A DNA stretch of 9,323 bases from Treponema sp. (GTDB lineage Bacteria; Spirochaetota; Spirochaetia; Treponematales; Breznakiellaceae), in contig WQRT01000018.1 of the NCBI GenBank assembly GCA_009786625.1, positions 1 through 9,323 of the forward strand. The letters are read 5' to 3'. Under the pieces are notes generated by a model that ran no database searches, was not told where the DNA came from, and saw only the letters and a list, made by a program, of their open reading frames with translations. Positions 1-6,776 of the stretch are shown here, in pieces. The position numbers and the translations under genes are program-made. Position 1 is the stretch's first letter; the number at the start of each line of letters is the position of its first letter.

Positions 1-2
1 TA

Positions 3-107
3 AGTTTTAGTATATTTCCGGTGTTTATAGGAATAATTCTTCTGTTACAAATAACTGCTGTAGAGACGTTAAACTGGAAAATCAAGAAAAAATCGCGGGA
101 ACAGTAA
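3..107 (+). CDS. C-terminal fragment of a probable membrane protein (5' truncated)
   Basis: This frame is open from the window edge to a TAA at 105-107 (34 codons), while the other two plus-strand frames are closed early by TAG or TAA. The translation begins SFSIFPVFIGIILLLQ, a good transmembrane helix, and ends in a basic cytoplasmic-type tail (WKIKKKSREQ). That pattern is typical of the last helix of an integral membrane protein or transporter. The gene converges on the CotH-family gene and stops just before the shared hairpin at 106-137. The family cannot be named from so short a piece. A 34-codon open stretch could arise by chance, so the hydrophobic-then-basic character is the main support. 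Confidence 0.5.
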   Translation, partial: SFSIFPVFIGIILLLQITAVETLNWKIKKKSREQ

Positions 108-137
108 AAAAAACGCCGCTATGTTGTAACAGCGGCG
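106..137 (-). terminator. Rho-independent terminator of the LTD-cotH operon
   Basis: Read on the minus strand, a 7-bp GC-rich stem (CGCCGCT pairing with AGCGGCG, at 131-137 and 114-120) with a 10-base loop is followed immediately by eight T (106-113). It begins 21 bases after the CotH-family stop codon. On the plus strand the same hairpin lies just after the stop of the converging membrane-protein gene. It lacks a good T-run on that side, so it may work in that direction only weakly. Confidence 0.9.
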
Positions 138-158
138 CTTAAACATACATAAATTTGA

Positions 159-2939
159 TTATTGCGAGGGCGTTATAACAATATCTTTAACATAGAAGGT
201 ACCTGTCTGCGTACCGCCCTGGAATTGCAAACTTGCTCCGTTAGAAGTCGGTATAGCATCTCCTGTAAATGAAAAATGCTGATAAGTATTATTTAAGGAT
301 ATATTTCTTCCTCTGCTGCCGTTTTGCTCTGTCCAATAGTATTGAAGATACATATTATTGCGCGTTCCGCTTTCTGTTCTTGCGGAAAAACTGTATGTAT
401 ACCTTGTACCTGCCGCCGCCTCGGAATCGTAATTAAAACACATTGTACTATGCCAATTATCAGTGCTTGCGGCTGTTATATTGATTTTATATTCGCCGTT
501 ACCCATATTTTGATATGACATAGCGCCTGAGCCGCCTGTATAACTGCTGGTTGTCCAACTTAAAGGTTGAGGCGCAGCTTCAATGGAAACGCCTGAAATG
601 TTGGTGTTATACACATTTATTGTTTTTACATTGCCGGCAACAAACAACGGAGCCGCACTGCCGCTGTTCTGATAGGCTTCCACACTGAATGAAATCGGCG
701 TAGATGACGCAAAAGGAGCGATTTTTGTCGTCCATGACGCTGTACCTTCTGTAATATCAAGCTCAATTTCCCTTCTCCAAGTGGAATTTGCGTTATGAAG
801 GATTAATTTTGCAAATAACGCATCAGTCAGACCTGATAAAGTCAAAGTACCGCTTATATCGATGCTCGAAAGCCTTGTATAGTTTGCGGTTATTTGCGCA
901 TCGCCGCCCGCGGTAAAATTTATTACAGTGGACGCTGAACCGGGACTTGCCGCTGAAGCGCCTCCTGTGACAGTCCAGTTTGTAAATTGATAACCTGCCG
1001 GCGCGTTTGCCGTTGCGGTGATCGGGTGCTCGGAGTAGTATTTTAATTCCCGCGAACTGCCCGCAAGTTTTAAAGTTGATGAATTTAACATAATTTCCGC
1101 GTTTGGCAGATAAAAAGCATCATCTCTTGCGGAAATGGTTACGTTTTTTATATTAGAGGCGTTTACGCCGCAATATTGCGGTAAATATTGATTTACCATA
1201 ACATCTCTTACATCTGTCAGATATTTCCGCATATTATTAATATTATTATCAAAACTATTCCATCCGCCGAAACGGGAATTATAATCAGCCATTAATGGTC
1301 TGTAAATGTTCGCAAGCCGTTCTAATTCCGGCATAAAATTGCCGGGATGGAAATTAATATTGTAAAGATCCATCATTGTGTTAACAAATTGGCTGTGGAA
1401 ATCCTGATTGGTTAATAATTTTTTTAATAATTCACTGTGATGATGCCCGGAATTATCACCGTATAAAATTCTTTGAAAGCCGTCCATTACAGCGCCGCCT
1501 GCATAAATTCCCACCGCGAATTCGGTATCGAACATCTGCCAGCGCCATTTTGTGTCTCCATATGGATTACCTTGCTCTACAGTGCGTGTTCTCCATACAC
1601 GGTAATTATTTTGCGGCCAATCCTGATTGTTAATGTAAATATTAGCGGCAAAATAATCGATAAAGCTCTGAATATCCATTAAGCCGCAAAATTCATCGTA
1701 AACCTCCTGATTTGATAGATCTCTATTCCTATAATTCATTAAATCCCAATAAAGCGATTCTTCACCCGGATTCCCGTCATCTAACGCGCCGTTATCAAAG
1801 GAAATAACATTATTTCTGTTTACGCCGTATTTATACTCGGCGGCATTGTCGCTGTACCTCTCCTGAAGATTGTAAAAGCCCCAGTATTCGCCATTAATAT
1901 ACACAATGCATGGTACTCCGGCCTGCACGGTAAAGGCGCGGTCTGTTAAGAGGCTTTGAATAAATACATCGTACATTTTTGTAGCTTCAGAATCGTTTCC
2001 TCCGTTTCTAAGCATAAAACTCTTGTATGTCCCCACAGGCGTTCCGTTTGCGCGTACCGCGCCGGGAATAAGTTGATAATTGGTCAAATTATTAATGCCG
2101 CCGTACTCTCCGCGGAAATAAACGTTAAAACTTTTCTGCCCCGCTGCACGCGACCATCCGCCGCGGACACGTATTCCGACATTGGTAGATACAGGCACGC
2201 TTCTTGAGATTGCGTTCCCATCGAAGAATTCCATGGAAGCGATACGTTCCCATTCAGTGCCTCTTTGAAGAAAATTATACACGCTGTTAGTGCTGCTATC
2301 CGATGAATTCCAGCGGTTTGTTGCGGCTCCCCTTACCATAATACCGTAATTGGTGTCCACAAGGTTATAAGGGTCTGTAACAAGCGAAATGACAGGATGA
2401 TTCGAGTAATTCGCGAGATTATTACCGATAAAATAAGTTCTTGTCACAACATCGCTCTTTCTTGTACCAGAAGAATCCGCCGCAACAGCGCGGATCACCG
2501 TTGCTTTGGGAACCTGAGCATTGCTCGGCGTATAAATAGACGGCATATTACCGCGCGGATCATTTGGATCGCCGTACAAATTCGCGGAATTTGCAGGCGT
2601 TGCAAGAAAATTAACCTGTACCGGATTATTCCGATCTGCAATGGTAACCGCGGATGTATATCGAAAAACTTTTACATTATCAACTTTACCCGGGTCAGGT
2701 ACGCTTCCATCTATTGAATAATAAATATGATTCCCGCCTCTTGCGGTTATTTCAAGGGGAAACGACACTGCATAAAGCCCGCTGTCATGTGAAAATTCCG
2801 GCGCTCTTAATCTGCCTGAATTAGTGACATCATCGTCATTATTATCAGACGCGGTTTCACCGCATGATAAAAATAAACAGCAAAAAGCAAGAAGTATGCA
2901 GAGCAATGATGCTGCATTTCTCTTAAATAACTTTAACAT
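159..2939 (-). CDS. CotH-kinase-family lipoprotein with chitobiase-type, InlB-like and carbohydrate-binding-like domains
   Basis: A 926-aa exported lipoprotein. A signal peptide ends in FLSC, so Cys26 is the likely lipidation site, and it is followed by an Asp/Asn-rich tether (about 28-40). Domains: a chitobiase C-terminal-like beta-sandwich (about 45-172, with HIYYSIDGSVPDPG and TVIRAVAADSSG); a CotH-kinase domain (about 182-585); an InlB B-repeat-like unit (about 635-690, GYQFTNWTV); an unassigned beta domain (about 692-786); and a C-terminal jelly-roll resembling CBM4/9 (about 794-922). CotH landmarks seen are IRVRGGWSR then QKSFNVYF (255-275), YINGEYWGFYNLQERY (347-362), NNYRVWR (444-450) and FDTEFAVG (470-477). 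Family members such as Bacillus CotH are atypical secreted protein kinases. Here the protein would act outside the inner membrane; its substrate is unknown. In the last acidic motif the usual second Asp is Glu473. The start has a GAGGAGC Shine-Dalgarno 5 bases upstream, in the 12-base gap after the LTD gene. Confidence 0.87.
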   Translation of the reverse strand: MLKLFKRNAASLLCILLAFCCLFLSCGETASDNNDDDVTNSGRLRAPEFSHDSGLYAVSFPLEITARGGNHIYYSIDGSVPDPGKVDNVKVFRYTSAVTIADRNNPVQVNFLATPANSANLYGDPNDPRGNMPSIYTPSNAQVPKATVIRAVAADSSGTRKSDVVTRTYFIGNNLANYSNHPVISLVTDPYNLVDTNYGIMVRGAATNRWNSSDSSTNSVYNFLQRGTEWERIASMEFFDGNAISRSVPVSTNVGIRVRGGWSRAAGQKSFNVYFRGEYGGINNLTNYQLIPGAVRANGTPVGTYKSFMLRNGGNDSEATKMYDVFIQSLLTDRAFTVQAGVPCIVYINGEYWGFYNLQERYSDNAAEYKYGVNRNNVISFDNGALDDGNPGEESLYWDLMNYRNRDLSNQEVYDEFCGLMDIQSFIDYFAANIYINNQDWPQNNYRVWRTRTVEQGNPYGDTKWRWQMFDTEFAVGIYAGGAVMDGFQRILYGDNSGHHHSELLKKLLTNQDFHSQFVNTMMDLYNINFHPGNFMPELERLANIYRPLMADYNSRFGGWNSFDNNINNMRKYLTDVRDVMVNQYLPQYCGVNASNIKNVTISARDDAFYLPNAEIMLNSSTLKLAGSSRELKYYSEHPITATANAPAGYQFTNWTVTGGASAASPGSASTVINFTAGGDAQITANYTRLSSIDISGTLTLSGLTDALFAKLILHNANSTWRREIELDITEGTASWTTKIAPFASSTPISFSVEAYQNSGSAAPLFVAGNVKTINVYNTNISGVSIEAAPQPLSWTTSSYTGGSGAMSYQNMGNGEYKINITAASTDNWHSTMCFNYDSEAAAGTRYTYSFSARTESGTRNNMYLQYYWTEQNGSRGRNISLNNTYQHFSFTGDAIPTSNGASLQFQGGTQTGTFYVKDIVITPSQ

Positions 2940-2943
2940 TCGC

Positions 2944-2950
2944 GCTCCTC
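2944..2950 (-). promoter_or_regulatory. Ribosome binding site of the CotH-family gene
   Basis: GAGGAGC on the minus strand, 4-5 bases before the ATG at 2939. It occupies almost the whole gap between the LTD stop codon (2952-2954) and the CotH start, so ribosomes finishing the LTD gene end right on it. This supports both the start choice and co-translation of the two genes. Confidence 0.8.
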
Positions 2951-2951
2951 A

Positions 2952-5138
2952 TTATGGCAGATTTATTGCTTCGCCGGTTATTGGGTTCCATGAACCGTAA
3001 GCAAGGTTTTTAGGTCTTAATCGCTCGTGATTCTCAGACGAAGCACCTAAATAGGTAGCTTGTTCAAAATCATTAAAATTATTATCTGTATCAGCAAGAT
3101 TTTTTCGGCGTTGTCCTGTTTGTTTATTTAAATTGCTAATTCTGGTTCCTTCAAAACCTTGAATATTATCAGTATTATTGGTATTTATAGCTCCAACCAT
3201 ATCGATGTAACCGGCAACTTTAGTCCCTGCACCATCAGTATCGAACGGATTTTTAATACTATCAGATAAAATGGTTGTCGATTTTATTAATAAAACCTTA
3301 TAGCAACGATTATTTATAGTAAAAGAAACCGCCATATCACCAACGACGCTTCCTAAATTCAAAGCAGGATTCAACATTGTTCCTGCTGTACCTAAAATAA
3401 GAAAAGAACAACGCGGAGGGATAATTCCAGTTAAATCAATTTTTTGCCATACGCCGTCTGTTGTAGCATTTCCATTGGGTGCGCCATTTCCTGAATTTGT
3501 AGAAAAACCTGCGGCATATTGTATTGAATATCCTGTCAGATCAATTTCGGAATTTGTATTATTGTATAGTTCAATAAAACTGTGTGAAATATTACCGTCA
3601 GTTGCGGCTCCTATCTGTAGTATCATCAGCATTTCAGTTCCCGGAGGAGGAGGCGGGAAAGGAGACCATTCACCGTCTGCGCTGTATCTGGGTTTTACTT
3701 GAGCCAGTTTTGTATTATTTATGCCGGATGTTTTATAATCGATCCTTTCAAAATCATTTAAATTATTATCGGTGTCGTTAAGCGATCTGCGCCGCGCCGC
3801 TGCCTGTTTAGAAATTGACGTAAACGCCGCTGCTTCAAAAGCGTCCACACTGGATGCATTGCTGTTATAAGCGCCGAGCATATCGACATAATCCGCTGCT
3901 GTTCCGCCTGTCATCGCAAACGGATTTTCTACCGTAAGTACATCTTGATTTTCCATTAGAGCGATTTTAAAACCATTGTTACTTAAAATAAATGTATCAA
4001 CAGTTTGATCCGCGTTTTCTATGAAAAGACGGTTATCTTCGTGAGTTGTGCCTAACGGGCCCCTGATAAGGTATGAACCTTTAGCGGGAATAGCTCCTGT
4101 AAGGTTAATTACTTTCCAGCTTGTGCCTATTGCGCCGTATTGCAAAGAAAAAGTTTCTAAATCGATATCAGTTTCAGTGTTATTATACAATTCTACAAAG
4201 CTGCGGGTAATCGCGCCGTCAGTGGAAGCTCCTGCCTGTAAAATGAGCAATTTTCCCGCATATTCGCTTTTTTCACCTGCTTCTGTCGGGTTTTCAGGCG
4301 GAAGAGGTCCCTCAAAAGGCTCCCAGCTTCCCGCTGTGGAATTTCTAGGGTAACGGGCTTCGAATTCTTCATCCGTCATAGTTATATTAGCGCCGCTTGT
4401 CGCGCCGTACCTTGCCGCGATAAAATCTGCGGAATTATCATTGGTATCTGTTAAATTTTTGCGACGAACTGCTTCTGACGCGGAACAGCGGGCGGGAGTG
4501 GTTTCAAAACCAAAAATATTATCAGGGGGCGATGCATCAGGATTATTTAAAGCACCCACCATGTCGATATAACCCGGCGCTTTTTCACCGCTGCCGTCTA
4601 TATTAAAGGGGTTTTGCATATTTAAAGCAGCGCTGCCTTCTATAAGGACAACCTTAAACGATCTTCTGGAAAGATAAAAATTTTCGTCCATATCGCCGTA
4701 ATCGTCATCTATTATGTATCTTGTGTCGTCTAAATTATCATGTTTATTACCAAGAATAAGAAATGAGCCGCCGGCTGGGATCGTTCCTTCCAACGCGATT
4801 TTTTCCCATTCCCAGTCCTCGGTTACATCTACGCCTCTTATTCCATTTGCATAATAAAGGTTTATTCCGTCCAGGTTTATTTCTTCTTCAGTGGTATTGT
4901 ACAACTCAATAAAAGAATGTGACGCTCCGGCAGGGGAAGAATCATCTGCGGCGGGAGAACCATTATTGTCAATTGTAACATTTCCATACGCCTGTAAAAT
5001 CAGCAATTTACCTTCATATTGGCTTGGCTGCGGCGTCTCATCGACGCTTTTATTATCGTCCTCTCCGCATCCCATTGTAAAAAAACAAGAAGCAAGAACG
5101 GCAATAATTGAAATTATCATCAATTTGATTTTTCTCAT
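2952..5138 (-). CDS. Lipoprotein with three tandem lamin-tail-domain (LTD) units
   Basis: A 728-aa exported lipoprotein. The signal peptide (MRKIKLMIISII..., hydrophobic to about 22) ends in TMGC, with Cys24 lipidated and a charged tether (EDDNKSVDE) after it. Three LTD units follow at about 42-275, 293-495 and 503-720. Each opens with a LLILQ-type strand and a SFIELYNNT-type core, continues with W..I.L.G.IP...S.LI.G, then NPF....G...YIDMVGA.N, and closes with RR..L.DTDNN.NDF and a final G.W.P. LTDs are immunoglobulin-fold domains; bacterial ones occur in secreted proteins, often with enzyme or CotH domains, and probably mediate binding. An upstream in-frame ATG at 5240 would extend the ORF, but the ATG at 5138 has AAGGAG 6 bases upstream, starts directly with the signal peptide, and lies downstream of the promoter at 5191-5219. 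A proline run (PPPPP, about 495-499) separates units 2 and 3. It is the first gene of an operon with the CotH-family gene. Confidence 0.87.
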   Translation of the reverse strand: MRKIKLMIISIIAVLASCFFTMGCGEDDNKSVDETPQPSQYEGKLLILQAYGNVTIDNNGSPAADDSSPAGASHSFIELYNTTEEEINLDGINLYYANGIRGVDVTEDWEWEKIALEGTIPAGGSFLILGNKHDNLDDTRYIIDDDYGDMDENFYLSRRSFKVVLIEGSAALNMQNPFNIDGSGEKAPGYIDMVGALNNPDASPPDNIFGFETTPARCSASEAVRRKNLTDTNDNSADFIAARYGATSGANITMTDEEFEARYPRNSTAGSWEPFEGPLPPENPTEAGEKSEYAGKLLILQAGASTDGAITRSFVELYNNTETDIDLETFSLQYGAIGTSWKVINLTGAIPAKGSYLIRGPLGTTHEDNRLFIENADQTVDTFILSNNGFKIALMENQDVLTVENPFAMTGGTAADYVDMLGAYNSNASSVDAFEAAAFTSISKQAAARRRSLNDTDNNLNDFERIDYKTSGINNTKLAQVKPRYSADGEWSPFPPPPPGTEMLMILQIGAATDGNISHSFIELYNNTNSEIDLTGYSIQYAAGFSTNSGNGAPNGNATTDGVWQKIDLTGIIPPRCSFLILGTAGTMLNPALNLGSVVGDMAVSFTINNRCYKVLLIKSTTILSDSIKNPFDTDGAGTKVAGYIDMVGAINTNNTDNIQGFEGTRISNLNKQTGQRRKNLADTDNNFNDFEQATYLGASSENHERLRPKNLAYGSWNPITGEAINLP
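2979..3632 (-). repeat. LTD unit 3 of the three-unit lipoprotein
   Basis: Residues about 503-720. The first half resembles unit 2 (LILQIGAATDGNISHSFIEL, then YNNT), while the later NPFDTDGAGTKVAGYIDMVG segment resembles unit 1. It closes with RRKNLADTDNNFNDFE and GSWNPI, only a few residues before the C-terminus. Confidence 0.75.
3654..4262 (-). repeat. LTD unit 2 of the three-unit lipoprotein
   Basis: Residues about 293-495. Its opening (LILQAGASTDGAITRSFVEL, then YNNT) is very close to that of unit 3. Its middle is shorter and its DYVDMLGAYN segment is less like the other two. The unit closes with RRRSLNDTDNNLNDFE and GEWSPF and is followed by a polyproline linker. Confidence 0.75.
4314..5015 (-). 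repeat. LTD unit 1 of the three-unit lipoprotein
   Basis: Residues about 42-275 of the lipoprotein. This is the longest unit, with an acidic insert (YIIDDDYGDMDENF) between the core strands and an insert in the first loop (residues 53-72). Its closing motif reads RRKNLTDTNDNSADF, which departs from the DTDNN.NDF of the other two units. Confidence 0.75.
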
Positions 5139-5144
5139 ATAAAT

Positions 5145-5150
5145 CTCCTT
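5145..5150 (-). promoter_or_regulatory. Ribosome binding site that fixes the LTD gene start
   Basis: AAGGAG on the minus strand, 6 bases before the ATG at 5138. No comparable site precedes the upstream in-frame ATG at 5240, so the shorter protein, which starts with a proper signal peptide, is preferred. Confidence 0.85.
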
Positions 5151-5190
5151 AAAGAACTTAAATAATTTTATGTTAAAAAACAACAGTAAT

Positions 5191-5219
5191 ATTATATCTC
5201 TGAACTGCTTGTTTATCAA
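5191..5219 (-). promoter_or_regulatory. Sigma-70-type promoter of the LTD-cotH operon
   Basis: On the minus strand TTGATA (5219-5214), a 17-base spacer, and a perfect TATAAT (5196-5191). The predicted transcript starts near 5184, leaving a leader of about 45 bases before the ATG at 5138. This is the best promoter-like sequence I found in the window, and it implies housekeeping-sigma expression of the surface lipoprotein pair. Confidence 0.75.
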
Positions 5220-5223
5220 TGTA

Positions 5224-5253
5224 TGTACAGGAAGCCTCATCTTGATTTATTAT
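5224..5253 (+). promoter_or_regulatory. Possible cysS promoter
   Basis: TGTACA (5224-5229, four of six matches to TTGACA), an 18-base spacer, and TATTAT (5248-5253, five of six matches to TATAAT). Transcription would start near 5260, about 17 bases before the cysS ATG. It sits back to back with the LTD operon promoter, only a few bases away, so polymerases could interfere. The match is moderate. An alternative pair, TTGATT (5242-5247) with TACTCT (5265-5270), is weaker in the -10. Confidence 0.4.
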
Positions 5254-5276
5254 GCTGTTTTCTCTACTCTTATCAC

Positions 5277-6719
5277 ATGACATTTAATTTTTACAACACT
5301 TTAGGCCGTGAAAAACAGGTTTTTAAGCCGCTGCGGGAAGGAAAGGTTTCTTTTTACGGATGCGGGCCGACAGTTTATAATTACGCTCATATTGGTAATT
5401 TACGCGCGTATGTGCTTCATGACATTCTTGTGCGCTCATTGAGACGCGCGGGTTATGACGTGAATCATGTAATGAATATTACGGACGTGGGGCATCTTTC
5501 CGATGACGCGGATGACGGCGATGATAAAATGGTAAAATCCGCAAGCGAGCGCGGGAAAACTGTTCTTGAGATAGCTGATTTTTACACAAAAGCTTTTTTT
5601 AACGATACTGACAGAATGAATATTACACGCCCGAATGTTGTCTGCAAAGCGACAGAGCATATCGGCGAAATGATCGCACTGATTGAACGCATCGAAAAAA
5701 ACGGTTTTACCTATTCCTCAGGAGGCAATCTCTACTTTGATATTTCTAAATTTCCGTCATACGGCGAACTGGCTCTTCTTCAGCTTGACGAGTTAAAAGC
5801 CGGAGCGCGTATTGAGCAGGACGAGAACAAGCGCAATGCCTTCGATTTTGTACTTTGGTTTACAAAGAGCAAATTTGAGAATCAGGCGCTTGTCTGGGAC
5901 AGCCCCTGGGGAAGAGGTTATCCCGGCTGGCACATTGAATGTTCAGCGATGAGCATGAAATATCTCGGCGAAAATTTTGATATTCACGCGGGCGGCATCG
6001 ACCATATTCCGATCCACCACACAAACGAGATAGCGCAAAGCGAAGCTGCCACAGGTAAAAAACCCTGGGTATCGTACTGGCTTCACAATGAATTCCTTGT
6101 GATAAACAAGAGCAAAGTATCAAAATCAAAAGGCAATTTTCTCACATTGCAGGCGCTTATTGACGAAGGCCATGATCCCCTTGATTACCGTTATTTTCTG
6201 CTTGGCGGGCATTACCGCAGCCAGATTCAATTTTCTATGGAGAGCCTGAAAGGCGCCGGAAATGCCCGGAAATCATTAATCGACAAAATTAAATCGAAAT
6301 TTTCACAGGCGGATATCGCGGAAGCCGGGAGGCTGGAAATAGGAACCGGCATCAGAAGCGCGGAATATACCAGCTATATAGAAGGTTTTGATAAGGCAAT
6401 AGAAGATGATCTTAACACTCCACGCGCGTTGGCGGAGCTATGGGGGCTTTTGAAGGACGCGCCCGCGTCGCCTGAAGCTCTGGCGGCTGTTTATGACATG
6501 GACAGGGTTTTGGGGTTAAAGCTGGAAGAGGCCGTTACAAAGAGCGCAGACGGCGTAAATGAGAAATTTGCGCGGGAAATAGAGGAATTAATCGCGAAAA
6601 GGGCGGAAGCCAAAAAAGCAAAGGATTTCGCGGCCGCCGATAACATAAGACAAACACTAAAAGATCGTGGTATAATACTCGAGGACAACCCCGCGGGGAC
6701 AACATGGAAACTTGGGTAA
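5277..6719 (+). CDS. cysS: Cysteinyl-tRNA synthetase
   Basis: A 480-aa class I aminoacyl-tRNA synthetase that charges tRNA-Cys with cysteine in the cytoplasm; the E. coli enzyme is about 461 aa. Seen in the sequence: GCGPTVYNYAHIGNLR with zinc ligand Cys29 and the HIGH-class motif as HIGN (38-41); the remaining zinc ligands Cys222, His247 and Glu251 at the spacing of the E. coli enzyme (25 then 4); the KMSKS loop as KVSKS (280-284); DLNTPRAL (378-385); and the C-terminal anticodon-binding part with LKDRGIILED (461-470). The ATG at 5277 is chosen because the protein then begins MTFNFYNTLGREK, as expected for CysRS. An in-frame ATG at 5223 would add 18 unrelated residues. No Shine-Dalgarno is visible before 5277. 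The active-site neighbourhood GGIDHIPIHHTNE differs from the E. coli GGSDLMFPHHENE type and represents a divergent bacterial CysRS subgroup. Confidence 0.96.
   Translation: MTFNFYNTLGREKQVFKPLREGKVSFYGCGPTVYNYAHIGNLRAYVLHDILVRSLRRAGYDVNHVMNITDVGHLSDDADDGDDKMVKSASERGKTVLEIADFYTKAFFNDTDRMNITRPNVVCKATEHIGEMIALIERIEKNGFTYSSGGNLYFDISKFPSYGELALLQLDELKAGARIEQDENKRNAFDFVLWFTKSKFENQALVWDSPWGRGYPGWHIECSAMSMKYLGENFDIHAGGIDHIPIHHTNEIAQSEAATGKKPWVSYWLHNEFLVINKSKVSKSKGNFLTLQALIDEGHDPLDYRYFLLGGHYRSQIQFSMESLKGAGNARKSLIDKIKSKFSQADIAEAGRLEIGTGIRSAEYTSYIEGFDKAIEDDLNTPRALAELWGLLKDAPASPEALAAVYDMDRVLGLKLEEAVTKSADGVNEKFAREIEELIAKRAEAKKAKDFAAADNIRQTLKDRGIILEDNPAGTTWKLG
6647..6676 (+). promoter_or_regulatory. Candidate internal promoter for the sigma-factor cassette
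   Basis: Within the last codons of cysS lie AAGACA (6647-6652, four of six to TTGACA), an 18-base spacer, and an extended -10, TGGTATAAT, whose TATAAT (6671-6676) is perfect. Transcription would begin near 6683, about 94 bases before the sigma-factor start. The TATAAT overlaps Gly-Ile-Ile codons and so could be coincidental. It is the best candidate for transcribing the cassette separately from cysS. Confidence 0.4.
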
Positions 6720-6765
6720 ATTTGATTTTATCCTTTGCATGATAGATATTTTTAATGTAACAAAT

Positions 6766-6769
6766 AGGA
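6766..6769 (+). promoter_or_regulatory. Ribosome binding site supporting the TTG start of the sigma factor
   Basis: AGGA lies 7 bases before the TTG at 6777, in the 57-base gap after cysS. The first ATG in this frame comes only inside the conserved sigma region 2 (Met72), so a non-ATG start is required. This TTG has the best spacing. Confidence 0.6.
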
Positions 6770-6776
6770 AAAAGGC

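Noticed and set aside
1956..2717. Plus-strand open frames opposite the CotH-family gene
   Set aside because: They are antisense shadows with Cys/Arg/Ile-rich composition, no SD and no recognisable motif.
5139..5240. N-terminal extension of the LTD lipoprotein from an ATG at 5240
   Set aside because: It would place 34 residues before the signal peptide, lacks an SD, and starts upstream of the promoter at 5191-5219. The ATG at 5138 has an ideal AAGGAG.
5223..5276. In-frame 18-residue cysS extension containing tandem Cys codons (LLCC), suggesting cysteine attenuation
   Set aside because: It is fused in frame to CysRS rather than ending before it, has no SD, and shows no terminator/antiterminator hairpins. 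The codon pair is most likely chance.
6689..6698. Perfect palindrome CCCCGCGGGG near the cysS end
   Set aside because: It encodes the Asn-Pro-Ala-Gly end of CysRS, leaves no loop for a stable long stem, and has no T-run, so it is not a terminator.
6720..6776. Promoter or terminator in the gap between cysS and the sigma gene
   Set aside because: No hairpin is present. TTGATT (6722-6727) with GATATT (6745-6750) is a weak promoter match, poorer than the internal TATAAT site.
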